DNA of 64,000 nucleotides from Photobacterium ganghwense (GCF_003025595.1 NZ_PYMI01000004.1:372001-436000), one strand, 5' to 3'. Shown: positions 29,639 through 38,267, counted from the first letter of the stretch. Numbers and translations are program-made. Notes: generated by a model from the sequence alone, not told the origin.

Positions 29639-30157
29639 TCATTTACCTTTCACGTTTAACCCTAAGATCGTGTATATCGCTTTACTGACATAGCGCCCGT
29701 CTTCTTTAATTTTATAGTGAATAGCATCAAGCCAGACTAAGGGATAGAGCGCCTCTGCTGCCATTCCTTTAGCTCAGAAGTATCAAACGCTCGGTAACAC
29801 CCGAGATAGTGGCCTCAGAGACATCAATATCGTACATGTCTTCCACATGACCACGGATATCACGGTAGCTCATACCGAGCGAGAAAATGGATAAGATCTT
29901 ACGGTCAATCTCGTCAGTTAATTTGGTCTGATTCTTCTTAACCAAATGACACCAGACGATCACGCGGGGTATCCAGTTCGAAAGTGCCTATGGAAGACTT
30001 AAGAGTTTTCTTGCTGGAGGGTTTGGTTGCTCATCTTCTTCCAAATGTTGTACCAACACTGCCCTCAAGGCAGCTTCGGTGAACTGTTTGATAAGAGGAG
30101 TTAAAAAGCCGCCTTTGCCTGATTAATAGCTTGTCCTAGATAGAAGTCTTTGGTCAT
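29639..30157 (-). pseudogene. IS256-family transposase remnant
   Basis: From ATG 30157 the frame reads TKDFYLGQAINQAKAAF and then breaks. In other frames the text continues as PLIKQFTEAALRAVL, then TDEIDRKILSIFSLGMSYRD with MYDIDVSEATIS, then LDAIHYKIKEDGRYVSKAIY. These are ordered pieces of an IS256/mutator transposase, with at least two frameshifts and missing segments. The 3' part, including the end of the catalytic domain, is absent. Confidence 0.75.
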
Positions 30158-30171
30158 GTGTCATTCCTGTT

Positions 30172-31797
30172 TTATACATCATACTGAAATGACGCAGATT
30201 TATGGACGCTACCCTTGCTGAACGGCCAAGCTGTGCTTTCCAGGCTTTGATTCATGAAATCTGTAATAGAAATGCACGTGAAATCATGAATTTTTGTTGA
30301 TGCCACAGTAGGGTAAAGCGTGATCATTGCATAACCAGCAGTATTTAACTTCGCGTCAACATTAAAATTGTGTGAAAAGTGTTTTTCGATACTTTCTACG
30401 TTTTTCCTTGCCCAGTTGAACTTCTTTCTGAATTGTTCACTGTAGCTTTTTGATTTAGTTACAAATTTTGACAAATCATCAAGGTACATTCTAGGTTCAG
30501 TCGTAAATCCAACTTGCTTAATTTCGATGATGACGAGTAACTCTTGCTTTTCATGAAAGCCTAGAAAATCGATTTCACCAACCTCTGGTGGAACGTTCAG
30601 CTTTTCGGTGGCACTAAGCCTAAGTGTTTTTACTGAAGATGAGCCGATTATGCCTAGCATTTCTAAGTTTTGTGTCACTATATGTTCAAACCAGCGACCA
30701 GCTTTCAAGGACATCACATCAAGAGCTGATTTGATATTAATTGATTTCCACTCCACTGGTAGTTTTTTAAATGGAACATCTGATATCAATAAGTCTAGGC
30801 ATTCTAATGCCATTCTACGGGAAAAGAACACAAGTTCCTTACCATCACATTGATCTTTGAAAAATGCACGTTTATATGCGCGGTACTCCTGTTTAGGCTT
30901 GTAGAGTTCACGTTCAATCATTGTCTCACTGGATAGGCAAAATCCTTCAAGAATACGCATAGCCTGTTCTGCTGTAAGCCTAAAGTGGTTAATCATTATA
31001 CTAACCGCCTCCTTCAACTCAAAGAACCCGAGGCGTTCAGGGTTGCTTTCATCACTATAAGTTACGATGAGCCATTTTATCGTACCAATAGTGTCTTTAA
31101 AGCCCAAGCCTAGCGTTTCAACAAAGCTTTGGCCCAATATTTCCTCTTGAGCATTGATATCATTATGTAGCATATTGCTAGGGACGTACTTGTTAAAATC
31201 CAGTACAGAACTTCTGATGTCGAGATTTATGCTACTGTCTTCTTCGACATGAAAATATATGTGTTTGGTGGGGTCGAGTCTTAGGGTGATGCTATCTAAG
31301 AAACTGCGGTAAGTTTCACTTCGCATGTATAAGCTTACTAGCTCTTCAGCAGCAATGAAAGCCATTGAAATCGCATCTTCTTGCTTCTCTTGCGTTCTCT
31401 CAACTTCGCTGTAGTCCATCTTTGAGCGACAAAGAAGCTCAAATAGATGCTTTATGCCCCTCCTTGCATAGCTAGCATAAGATAACCACAATTCTTGATC
31501 TTTCTCTGAAAGTTTTTTTTGCTTATACATATCTGAAACCTTTCCGTAGAGTTCATATTCGGTGGCTAGAAATGCTGCAAACTCTCTAGGGGCAACCCTA
31601 GGAAGGTTTTCATCCAGTATTTTGTAGTATTCTTGGTAAAGAAAGTTAACGATTTTTACAACCTGGGTCTTGTCGGTGTATGTTCCAGGACTGAAGCGTT
31701 TAAATACTGACTCTTTTATTCTTTTATAAACTCTTTTTTCATGCTCTTTACTGGGCCGAAAGATTTCAACACCATTAAAATTACGACTTTCCAGCAT
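30172..31797 (-). CDS. Orphan PD-(D/E)XK-type protein, candidate single-gene defence nuclease
   Basis: The 541-residue protein has no overall family I recognise. At about residues 403-426 it reads EVGEIDFLGF, then LLVIIEIKQVG, a clear D...ExK arrangement of restriction-endonuclease-like folds. A helix with LKAGRWFEHIVTQNL about 35 residues earlier fits the usual preceding helix. The N-terminal 350 residues are mostly helical, with no other motif. It stands alone, with an IS256 remnant at its 3' end and about 0.6 kb of degenerate DNA at its 5' end. Its place among Hachiman, SIR2-HerA and ABC-3C suggests anti-phage use. The nuclease call is by motif, the role by context. Confidence 0.6.
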   Translation of the reverse strand: MLESRNFNGVEIFRPSKEHEKRVYKRIKESVFKRFSPGTYTDKTQVVKIVNFLYQEYYKILDENLPRVAPREFAAFLATEYELYGKVSDMYKQKKLSEKDQELWLSYASYARRGIKHLFELLCRSKMDYSEVERTQEKQEDAISMAFIAAEELVSLYMRSETYRSFLDSITLRLDPTKHIYFHVEEDSSINLDIRSSVLDFNKYVPSNMLHNDINAQEEILGQSFVETLGLGFKDTIGTIKWLIVTYSDESNPERLGFFELKEAVSIMINHFRLTAEQAMRILEGFCLSSETMIERELYKPKQEYRAYKRAFFKDQCDGKELVFFSRRMALECLDLLISDVPFKKLPVEWKSINIKSALDVMSLKAGRWFEHIVTQNLEMLGIIGSSSVKTLRLSATEKLNVPPEVGEIDFLGFHEKQELLVIIEIKQVGFTTEPRMYLDDLSKFVTKSKSYSEQFRKKFNWARKNVESIEKHFSHNFNVDAKLNTAGYAMITLYPTVASTKIHDFTCISITDFMNQSLESTAWPFSKGSVHKSASFQYDV

Positions 31798-32440
31798 AAA
31801 TGCCCCCTTTTTCTCTTGTTATGCCTACGGCTCCAATCACTGGATTCGTGTTAGTTAGGTTATACATCTACGTCAGAAATCTCTGGATACATTCTATTAG
31901 TTATGTACATTAAAATGTTTTTGTGAAAATAAGCAAAAAACTTCAGTAATGATACTTATTAGGCAATTAGTTAATATTTTGACAAAAAACCTAAAGCTTC
32001 ATTTTGAATAAAAAAGTTACTTGCTCGACATTCAACTCACCTCTGCTGTTGCAAAGGCTCTTTCTTCATTGACTTTAAACGTAATTGTCTATTGAACTAG
32101 GCTGCTGTGACGTAACATCTTCTATTGTTCTATCTTTAACAACTTTGAACACTAACGCTCTATCCCAGTAATTTAGGAAAATTCGAGAGTTCATGCACCA
32201 TCCTCCATCAGAATAGCTCTTCATGATTGCGCGAACGTACTCGGGAGTGTCCTCTTTAGCCTGGCTTTGCTTTGAAGAATATCGGATTATAACGACAAGT
32301 GGTAAATTCCCTCCTACCCAGTCCGAACAATATGATATTTGCAACGCCAATAGGCGTGTGATGAACTTCTGTAGTCGCCCATGTTATTTGAAGTCTCTTA
32401 CTTATGGTGAATAAGAGTTTGTCTTCTAATATGGGCCCAT
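31798..32440. other. Mostly non-coding region between the orphan nuclease and the IS1595 remnant
   Basis: The first 250 bp are AT-rich and should include the promoter of the nuclease gene. On the minus strand at 32075-32350 a 91-codon frame shows some protein-like text (EDTPEYVRAIMKSYSDGGW) but starts only with TTG and lacks a good ribosome site. It may be the decayed end of a lost gene. Confidence 0.4.
32075..32350 (-). CDS. Doubtful small ORF
   Basis: This frame of up to 91 residues has ordinary amino-acid composition and the text VVIIRYSSKQSQAKEDTPEY followed by IFLNYWDRALVF. The only start is TTG, and an overlapping frame upstream could be an earlier part of the same gene joined by a frameshift. 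No family is recognised. Confidence 0.25.
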   Translation of the reverse strand: MALQISYCSDWVGGNLPLVVIIRYSSKQSQAKEDTPEYVRAIMKSYSDGGWCMNSRIFLNYWDRALVFKVVKDRTIEDVTSQQPSSIDNYV

Positions 32441-32473
32441 TTTCGGGCAAAAGCCCTCGTTGCCGCAGTAGCC

Positions 32474-32890
32474 ATGGACGAGGAAACTCACCTGATCGCG
32501 ATGCGGTTTAGCGCACTGATTGTTTTCAAAACAAGCGAGATAAGCCGTTGGGCACAAGAACACCTCAGGCCACAAGCTCTCGTAATTTCAGACGGTTTAG
32601 CATGCTTCAGAGGCATTGAAGATACTCAGACATTCCACAAAGCCTTCATTACAGGCGCTGTCCCCACTAGCGTCGAGTTGCTCTATTTTAAGTGGGTCGA
32701 GACGATGATTAGCAATGTAAAAACTCAATCCATGAGACTTATCCGCGACAGGGCTAAAGCACTTGCCAAGGTATCTCGCTGAATTTCTACTATAAGTTCA
32801 ATCGGAGGTACAACTTGGAATTACAAATCGAAAGGCTTATTTTCGCCAGTATTCGCACGCTGCCGATGCCGTATCGTCTGTTGGCTGAGC
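32474..32890 (+). pseudogene. IS1595-family transposase remnant
   Basis: The frame reads AVAMDEETHLIAMRFSAL, RWAQEHLRPQALVISDGLAC, FRGIEDTQTFHKAFITG, FKWVETMISNVKTQSM, as in the ISXO2-type domain of IS1595 transposases. It then frameshifts near 32778 to AEFLLYKFNRRYNLELQIER and LPMPYRLLAEQ, ending at TGA 32888. The N-terminal part is missing. After the stop the same frame stays open to 33006 with protein-like text (AFNKVYNPRMPLEKIRPNFS), of unknown origin. Confidence 0.7.
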
Positions 32891-33002
32891 AATGATACTA
32901 CCAGGCCTTTAACAAGGTCTACAACCCTCGCATGCCGCTCGAAAAAATTCGCCCTAATTTTTCTGGGGTCGGGAACTACAACGACATTTCAGAATTTTGG
33001 CA

Positions 33003-33470
33003 CTAAATATTAAACTTATGTATGATTTGATTCGAGCTTCCACGCCATAACAGTTCAGGATCGTACTTATCTTGCTCAAACTTACCATCAATTAGAACAT
33101 CTATATGCTCTACTATGGATCTTTGCTCTGAAGACAGTTCATCGATGGTATAACCAGTCCACATCCAAATATCTTTATCAGGACATTCCTCTTTCACTCT
33201 AACCACCAGTTTATATATGCTCGCAGTGTTTGCAGGGTGTAGAGGGTCACCACCTGATAGTGATAATCCGCGCCTCTTAATACGTGTATCTTTAAGGTCT
33301 TTGATTATCTGGTCTTCCATCTCTTGGGTAAATGGGTGGCCAGAGTTAGGATTTAACGTTGATTTGTTGTAACAGCCTCGGCAGTTATGTTCGCACCCTG
33401 CTACAAACAGGGTGCAACGTGTACCTTCACCATTAACAACATCAACTTGCTGATATTTATGGTAATTCAT
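33003..33470 (-). CDS. nrdG: Anaerobic ribonucleotide reductase activating protein (island copy)
   Basis: The 155-residue radical SAM protein carries CEHNCRGCYN (CxxxCxxC cluster motif, about 27-36) and SGGDPLHP (about 73-80). NrdG uses S-adenosylmethionine to form the glycyl radical on NrdD. It lies 6 bp downstream of the complete nrdD, so the two form an operon. Here it is carried at the right end of the genomic island. Length is normal and no residue is missing. Its stop overlaps the end of an opposing open frame left by the IS1595 remnant. Confidence 0.93.
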   Translation of the reverse strand: MNYHKYQQVDVVNGEGTRCTLFVAGCEHNCRGCYNKSTLNPNSGHPFTQEMEDQIIKDLKDTRIKRRGLSLSGGDPLHPANTASIYKLVVRVKEECPDKDIWMWTGYTIDELSSEQRSIVEHIDVLIDGKFEQDKYDPELLWRGSSNQIIHKFNI

Positions 33471-33476
33471 TAGTTT

Positions 33477-35624
33477 TCACATGTGTTTAACACGTCTAAT
33501 TACTTCTTCTTGCTTACCAGAGTTAAATGGTCGAGCGTCAGGAGAACCCAAGTATCCACAAACACGACGTGTAACTGATACCTTTTTAGGATCATGGTTT
33601 CCACATTTCGGGCAAGTGAAGCCTTTGCTCGTACACTCGAACTCACCTGCAAAACCACACTCGTAACACTCATCAATCGGAGTATTAGTACCGTAGTAAG
33701 GAACTCGGTCGTAGCTGTAATCCCATACATTCTCCAGAGCTTCGATATTGCGCTGCATGTTAGGGAACTCGCCGTAACAAATGAAACCTCCACTCGCTAG
33801 TTCTGGGTATGGCATCTCGAAATCGATCTTGTCATATGGGTTAACTTTCTTCTGCACATCAAGATGGAAGCTGTTCGTGTAGTAACCTTTGTCCGTAACG
33901 CTATCTAGCACACCAAACTCCTTGGTATCTAGTGAGCAGAATCGTGTACACAAGTTTTCAGAAGGAGTGCTGTACAAGCTGTAGCCCCAACCGCTTTGTT
34001 CTTTCCAGTCATCAACTTTGTTCTTCAGGAACTTAACGATATCGATACCTTTCTGGCGCAGAACTTCATTATCGAAAATGTGCTCACCATCTTTGGCATA
34101 TAGTGCGTTGATAGTCTCGTGAATACCGATATAGCCCATCGAGATAGAGGCACGGCCATTCTTGAAGATGTCTAGTACTTCATCATCTGGGTTTAGGCGA
34201 ACACCTAGAGCACCTTCGGTGTATAGAATCGGTGCAACGCGAGCTTTCACACCACGAAGTCGATCAATACGTGTCTCTAGTGCACGGCGAACAAGTTCAG
34301 TACGCTCTTCCAAGATTTCGTAAAACTTAGCTTCGTCACCATTTGCCTCAATAGCAATACGTGGCAGGTTAAGGCTCACTACGCCAAGGTTATTACGCCC
34401 TTCATGAATTTCATTGCCATTCTCATCTACGTAACGACCTAGGAAACTACGACAGCCCATTGGTGCCTTAAATGATCCAGTAACTTCTACAACTTTGTCG
34501 TAGTTCAGAATGTCTGGATACATGCGTTTTGAAGCACACTCTAAAGCAAGTTCCTTAATATCGTAGTTTGGATCTTCTTTCTTAAGGTTGATGCCATCTT
34601 TGATTGTGAACAGCAGTTTAGGGAAAACCGCAGTCTTCTTATTTTTACCTAATCCCTTTATTCTATTCTGGAAAATAGACTTTTGAATGAGTTTAGATTC
34701 CCAGCTTGTCCCTAGACCAAGGTTCACACTCAAGAACGGGGTCTGCCCATTACTTGAGAAAAGCGTGTTGATCTCGTACTCAAGAGATTGGAATGCATCA
34801 TAGACCTCTTTCTCTGTAAGTTTACGTGCATAAGCCTCAGGATTCGGCACGTCCCACTCTTTTGCCGTAGCAAGGTGCTTCTCATGACTTACTGTAACGT
34901 AAGGTGCTAGTACCTCATCTAATCGGTTCAATGTAGTACCACCATAAGTATGGCTAGCTACTTGCGCTACTATTTGGGCAGTAACTGCTGTAGCTGTTTG
35001 GATTGACTTAGGTGTGTCGATTTCTGCGTTACCCATGCGGAAACCGTTCTTCAGCATGTTCTCTAGATCTACAATCATGCAGTTGAACATCGGGAAGAAT
35101 GGAGAGTAATCCAGATCATGATAATGGATTTCACCATTCTCATGTGCTTGTACGATTTCACGCGGTAGCATATGGTGCTTTGCGTAATGCTTAGAGATGA
35201 TACCAGCAAGAAGATCGCGCTGTGTCGGAATTACCTTGCTGTCCTTATTTGCATTTTCATTCAGTAGGTCAGCGTTGCTTTGCTCTACCAAACCAGAAAT
35301 TTCAGCACTTAATGCACTTGCTTTTTCACGTTGTATATCACGGTCATGGCGATACTCAATGTAAGCACGAGCCACATCTTCATCGACATGCATTAGTTCT
35401 TTTTCTACTAGAGATTGGATCTCACAAATCTCGATCTCGGTTCTGCCATTCATCTTCTCGCATACGTTTGCGGCAACAATATCGCCAAGGTCGCGCTTAG
35501 GGCAGTTGATGCTTTTTGCTGCTGATTGAACAGCATTCTTAATTAGTTGTGCGTTAAAGGTTGCTTTTGCACCGTCACGTTTAACCACAACTGCTGATTC
35601 GTGTTGCTTCATAATCATGTTCAT
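33477..35624 (-). CDS. nrdD: Anaerobic ribonucleoside-triphosphate reductase (complete island copy)
   Basis: The 715-residue class III enzyme makes dNTPs without oxygen. It has an N-terminal ATP-cone (VVVKRDGAKATFNAQLIKNA), the catalytic barrel with NKDSKVIPTQRDLL and HDLDYSPFFP, two C-terminal zinc pairs (CYECG, CPKCG) and the glycyl radical loop RRVCGYLGSPDARPFN. The ATG follows AAGGAG, and nrdG starts 6 bp after its stop. It is a paralogue of the interrupted resident nrdD at 35866-36725, clearly similar but far from identical, and its base composition is more AT-rich. The direction matches the resident gene, so read-through from the resident promoter is likely. Confidence 0.95.
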   Translation of the reverse strand: MNMIMKQHESAVVVKRDGAKATFNAQLIKNAVQSAAKSINCPKRDLGDIVAANVCEKMNGRTEIEICEIQSLVEKELMHVDEDVARAYIEYRHDRDIQREKASALSAEISGLVEQSNADLLNENANKDSKVIPTQRDLLAGIISKHYAKHHMLPREIVQAHENGEIHYHDLDYSPFFPMFNCMIVDLENMLKNGFRMGNAEIDTPKSIQTATAVTAQIVAQVASHTYGGTTLNRLDEVLAPYVTVSHEKHLATAKEWDVPNPEAYARKLTEKEVYDAFQSLEYEINTLFSSNGQTPFLSVNLGLGTSWESKLIQKSIFQNRIKGLGKNKKTAVFPKLLFTIKDGINLKKEDPNYDIKELALECASKRMYPDILNYDKVVEVTGSFKAPMGCRSFLGRYVDENGNEIHEGRNNLGVVSLNLPRIAIEANGDEAKFYEILEERTELVRRALETRIDRLRGVKARVAPILYTEGALGVRLNPDDEVLDIFKNGRASISMGYIGIHETINALYAKDGEHIFDNEVLRQKGIDIVKFLKNKVDDWKEQSGWGYSLYSTPSENLCTRFCSLDTKEFGVLDSVTDKGYYTNSFHLDVQKKVNPYDKIDFEMPYPELASGGFICYGEFPNMQRNIEALENVWDYSYDRVPYYGTNTPIDECYECGFAGEFECTSKGFTCPKCGNHDPKKVSVTRRVCGYLGSPDARPFNSGKQEEVIRRVKHM

Positions 35625-35645
35625 TTCTCCTTATAGTTTTAGTTT

Positions 35646-35846
35646 TTAAGCTGCAATTTGAAAGGCTTGTTTTTGAAGGTTTTGCTTTTTCGCAAAATCA
35701 CGAGAGCGCTCTCGTGAAAAAACAGCCAGTTCAGCAAGGTGAAATGAATTCTGTAGTGTCATTGAACCCACTAGTTTAGAGGCTTGTAGTGCAAGTGAAA
35801 AGTTTCCTTGAGAGAAGTAGTACGCACACACACATAGTAGTTTCAT
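35646..35846 (-). CDS. Small ORF at the island's right end
   Basis: ATG 35846 gives 66 residues (CVCAYYFSQGNFSLALQASK, then SMTLQNSFHLAELAVFSRER). It lies between the island edge (about 35865) and the complete nrdD, 21 bp before the nrdD start. It is in frame with the truncated resident nrdD, so a fusion protein of about 359 residues would be made from the GTG at 36725. Whether it is an independent gene or only end-of-element sequence is unclear. The text looks protein-like; no family is recognised. Confidence 0.45.
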   Translation of the reverse strand: MKLLCVCAYYFSQGNFSLALQASKLVGSMTLQNSFHLAELAVFSRERSRDFAKKQNLQKQAFQIAA

Positions 35847-35857
35847 AAAGTTCTTTA

Positions 35858-35872
35858 CTACATAATGCCCAT
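35858..35872. other. Right junction of the genomic island in nrdD
   Basis: On the minus strand the host text AATGGGCA ends at about 35866 and island text TTATGTAGTAAAG begins. The equivalent place in the island's own nrdD reads AATGGGCAGACCCC. AATGGGCA is therefore a candidate crossover core. Confidence 0.7.
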
Positions 35873-36725
35873 TCGCAGTGTGCAGCGTGTTGACTTCATA
35901 TTCCAAGGACTGGAACGCGTCGTAACACTCTTTTTCCGTTCGTGCGCGGGCAAATTTCTCTGGTTCAGGAATATCCCACTCACGGGCAATCTTGAGTTGC
36001 TTTTCATAGCTGACCGTTACATAAGGTGCCAGCACCTCATCAATTCGGTTTATGGTTGTGCCGCCGTAAATATGGCTCGCCACCTGCGCAATGATCTGTG
36101 CCGTAACAGCTGTTGCGGTTGAAATCGACTTCGGAGTATCAATTTCGGCGTTACCCATTTTGAAACCATGGGTCAGCATGCCATTAAGATCAATCAACAT
36201 GCAGTTGAACATAGGGAAAAAGGGTGAGTAGTCCAAATCGTGAAAGTGCAAATCCCCTCGCTCATGCGCCGTGACGATGTCACGTGGCAACATATGCTGC
36301 TTCGCATAATGTTTAGCCACAATACCCGCCAATAAGTCGCGCTGTGTTGGAATCACTTTGCTGTCTTTGTTGGCGTTTTCGTTCAGCAGCGAGGCATTAC
36401 TCTGCTCTATCAGACCACGTATCTCATTGTTCAGGTGACTTTTTTTCTCGCGAGCAATGTCCCGATCGTGACGATATTCAATATACGCGCGCGCAACTTC
36501 TTTGTGAGGGCCCATCATCAGGTGATTTTCAACGGCGTCCTGAATCTGATGAATATCGACCAGTGCTTGCTCTGAAAACTGGGCCAGCACGGCTTCAGAG
36601 ACATCCTGTGCATACGCTTCGTCCATGGCTTCTACAGACTCAGCTGCACTGAGTACAGCTTCCTTAATACGCTGAGTATTAAATGGTACGCGGCATCCGT
36701 CACGCTTAATCACAACCGGGTTCAC
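35866..36725 (-). pseudogene. nrdD: Resident nrdD, 5' part, interrupted by the island
   Basis: The GTG at 36725 (after AGGAGCC) starts a NrdD N-terminus of about 286 codons: ATP-cone (VVIKRDGCRVPFNTQRIKEA), ARAYIEYRHDRDIAREK, NKDSKVIPTQRDLLAG, HDLDYSPFFP, QSLEYEVNTLHTANG. Normal NrdD continues QTPF at this point. Here the text changes abruptly after the bases AATGGGCA and runs into island sequence. The barrel's second half, the zinc site and the glycyl radical site are missing. The 3' part should be at the other end of the island, outside the window. The GC-rich codon use matches the genes to its right, so this is the native copy. Confidence 0.93.
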
Positions 36726-36758
36726 ACAAGGCTCCTAAAAATGACACTGTCACGAAAA

Positions 36759-36774
36759 ACACAAAATGTAGTGG
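36759..36774 (-). promoter_or_regulatory. NrdR box (proximal)
   Basis: On the minus strand CCACTACATTTTGTGT matches 13 of 16 bases of the NrdR consensus as I know it (ACACTATATCTTGTGT). A second box lies 33 bp further upstream. This pair arrangement is typical of ribonucleotide reductase promoters. Confidence 0.65.
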
Positions 36775-36791
36775 ATTCAATAACAAGCGGA

Positions 36792-36807
36792 ATACAAGAT
36801 GTGGGGT
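36792..36807 (-). promoter_or_regulatory. NrdR box (distal)
   Basis: On the minus strand ACCCCACATCTTGTAT matches 12 of 16 consensus bases. It is 33 bp, about three helical turns, from the proximal box. A weak FNR-like half-site (TTGATctgaGTCAG) follows at 36836-36849. Confidence 0.6.
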
Positions 36808-37036
36808 ATTAAGCGAGAATTCAGTTTTGAATACATTGATCTGAGTCAGGGTTTTACCATGACCGTACAGGTTGCAACCGATGTTTCCTACAGGCTCTCA
36901 AAATTCTGCTTTTGATTCCTACCTGGCTCACAAAGTCAACATTAAACATTCATCAAATCTGAATATTTACAAAAATTCGGCGGGAATTCTTGCGCAATCA
37001 GGTAGACTTATTAACCGGATAAAAAACGGTATTTTT

Positions 37037-38143
37037 ATGTCTACGCTCTCTCGAGAAGCCTTTCAGGAAGAGGCTTTATATCAACTACTGACCCGTGGCT
37101 GGCGCTGGGTATGCACCTTGTCACTGATCTTGTTGTTCATTATTGTCGCGACATTTTTAGGCAATGCACTACGAGATCCTACCGTGCTGCTGCACCCTGC
37201 ACTCAGTCTCTACGGTATACAATCACTGTGTTACATGACGGGACTGATCATTTTTCGTCCCGGTAGTCGCCCTTTTCCCTACTGGCATCTGCTCTTTTGC
37301 GTACTTTCGCTGCTGTTTAGCATGAGCTGGATGATGTCAGTGTTTCACCTGATCCACTATGCCCGGCTCTATACCAGCGCGGAAGTGCTGTCTGAGTTGG
37401 TCATCATGTTGTGTCTGCTTGGATTTTTCGCCTCGGTAAAGGCCACGTCGTTTGCCATTGTGCCTATGCTCCTTTTGAGCACTTACATCAACTATCTTAG
37501 TGTTCATGAGAGCTTACAAATTCCCCTCCTCAAGCTGCTGGCCATGCTGCTGATTATTTATACAGGGCGACAAACCCTGATGCATTGGTTCAACAGCAGT
37601 GTGAGCAAGGAGTACGACAAAGAACAACTGGTCAAACAACTCAACCAGATGGTGTCGCAAGACCAACTAACCGGGCTCAACAACCGCCGGTTCTTCGAAT
37701 ATGAGTTGGAAAAACAGTTTCACCAGTGTCGACGGGAACAGCAGCCCTTGTCACTGATTATGATTGACATTGATTATTTCAAGCCCCTGAATGATGCCCT
37801 TGGCCATCCGGCGGGCGATGAATGCCTGAAACGGGTAGCCCAAGTACTGAAAACCAGCCTGAAGAGACCAACTGACAGTGTGTCGCGATTCGGCGGCGAG
37901 GAGTTCATCGCAATATTACCTGCGACATCGGCAGACGGCGCCAAGGTTGTCTCCGCCAGAATATGCAAAAGCCTGGCGGATGCAAAAATTCTTCATCCCG
38001 CTTCAGATGTCAGCCCGTATGTCACTGTCAGCCAGGGTATTGCCACTGTGGGGAACGAACAAATTACCCACCAATTACTGCAACGAGCCGACAGTAATCT
38101 GTATCAAGCCAAAGCCCGAGGGAGAAACCAGGCCTGCTCGTAG
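37037..38143 (+). CDS. Membrane diguanylate cyclase (GGDEF domain)
   Basis: The ATG at 37037 starts MSTLSREAFQEEAL; the longer frame from 36872 runs through promoter DNA and is unlikely. The 368-residue protein has about five or six hydrophobic segments in the first 200 residues (such as VCTLSLILLFIIVATFLG), a short linker helix and a GGDEF domain. The domain shows DQLTGLNNRRFF, IDIDYFKPLND, HPAGDECL and SRFGGEEF (active-site loop at about 284-291). It should make c-di-GMP at the inner membrane. An RxxD inhibitory site is seen as RPTD just before. It is divergent from nrdD. Confidence 0.88.
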   Translation: MSTLSREAFQEEALYQLLTRGWRWVCTLSLILLFIIVATFLGNALRDPTVLLHPALSLYGIQSLCYMTGLIIFRPGSRPFPYWHLLFCVLSLLFSMSWMMSVFHLIHYARLYTSAEVLSELVIMLCLLGFFASVKATSFAIVPMLLLSTYINYLSVHESLQIPLLKLLAMLLIIYTGRQTLMHWFNSSVSKEYDKEQLVKQLNQMVSQDQLTGLNNRRFFEYELEKQFHQCRREQQPLSLIMIDIDYFKPLNDALGHPAGDECLKRVAQVLKTSLKRPTDSVSRFGGEEFIAILPATSADGAKVVSARICKSLADAKILHPASDVSPYVTVSQGIATVGNEQITHQLLQRADSNLYQAKARGRNQACS

Positions 38144-38202
38144 TAATGCAGCATAGCCATTTCTGTTTATCCCCTTTCCTTATCATCCCCCCGTCACCCG
38201 CC

Positions 38203-38231
38203 CTTTTCCCGGCCGTTCAGACCGGGAAAAG
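38203..38231. terminator. Hairpin between the GGDEF gene and the transglycosylase gene
   Basis: CTTTTCCCGG (38203-38212) pairs with CCGGGAAAAG (38222-38231). The stem is 10 bp with a 9-nt loop, A/T-flanked on both sides, so it could act in either direction. It lies 60 bp after the GGDEF stop. Confidence 0.5.
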
Positions 38232-38267
38232 CCTATACTCAATGCAATACGCTGTTGAGTATGGGCC

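Noticed and set aside
35646-35846. A normal C-terminus of NrdD
   Set aside because: It lacks the zinc and glycyl radical motifs and has island-type sequence.
36872-37036. Upstream extension of the GGDEF gene
   Set aside because: It runs through promoter sequence with low-complexity residues. ATG 37037 gives a normal membrane protein start.
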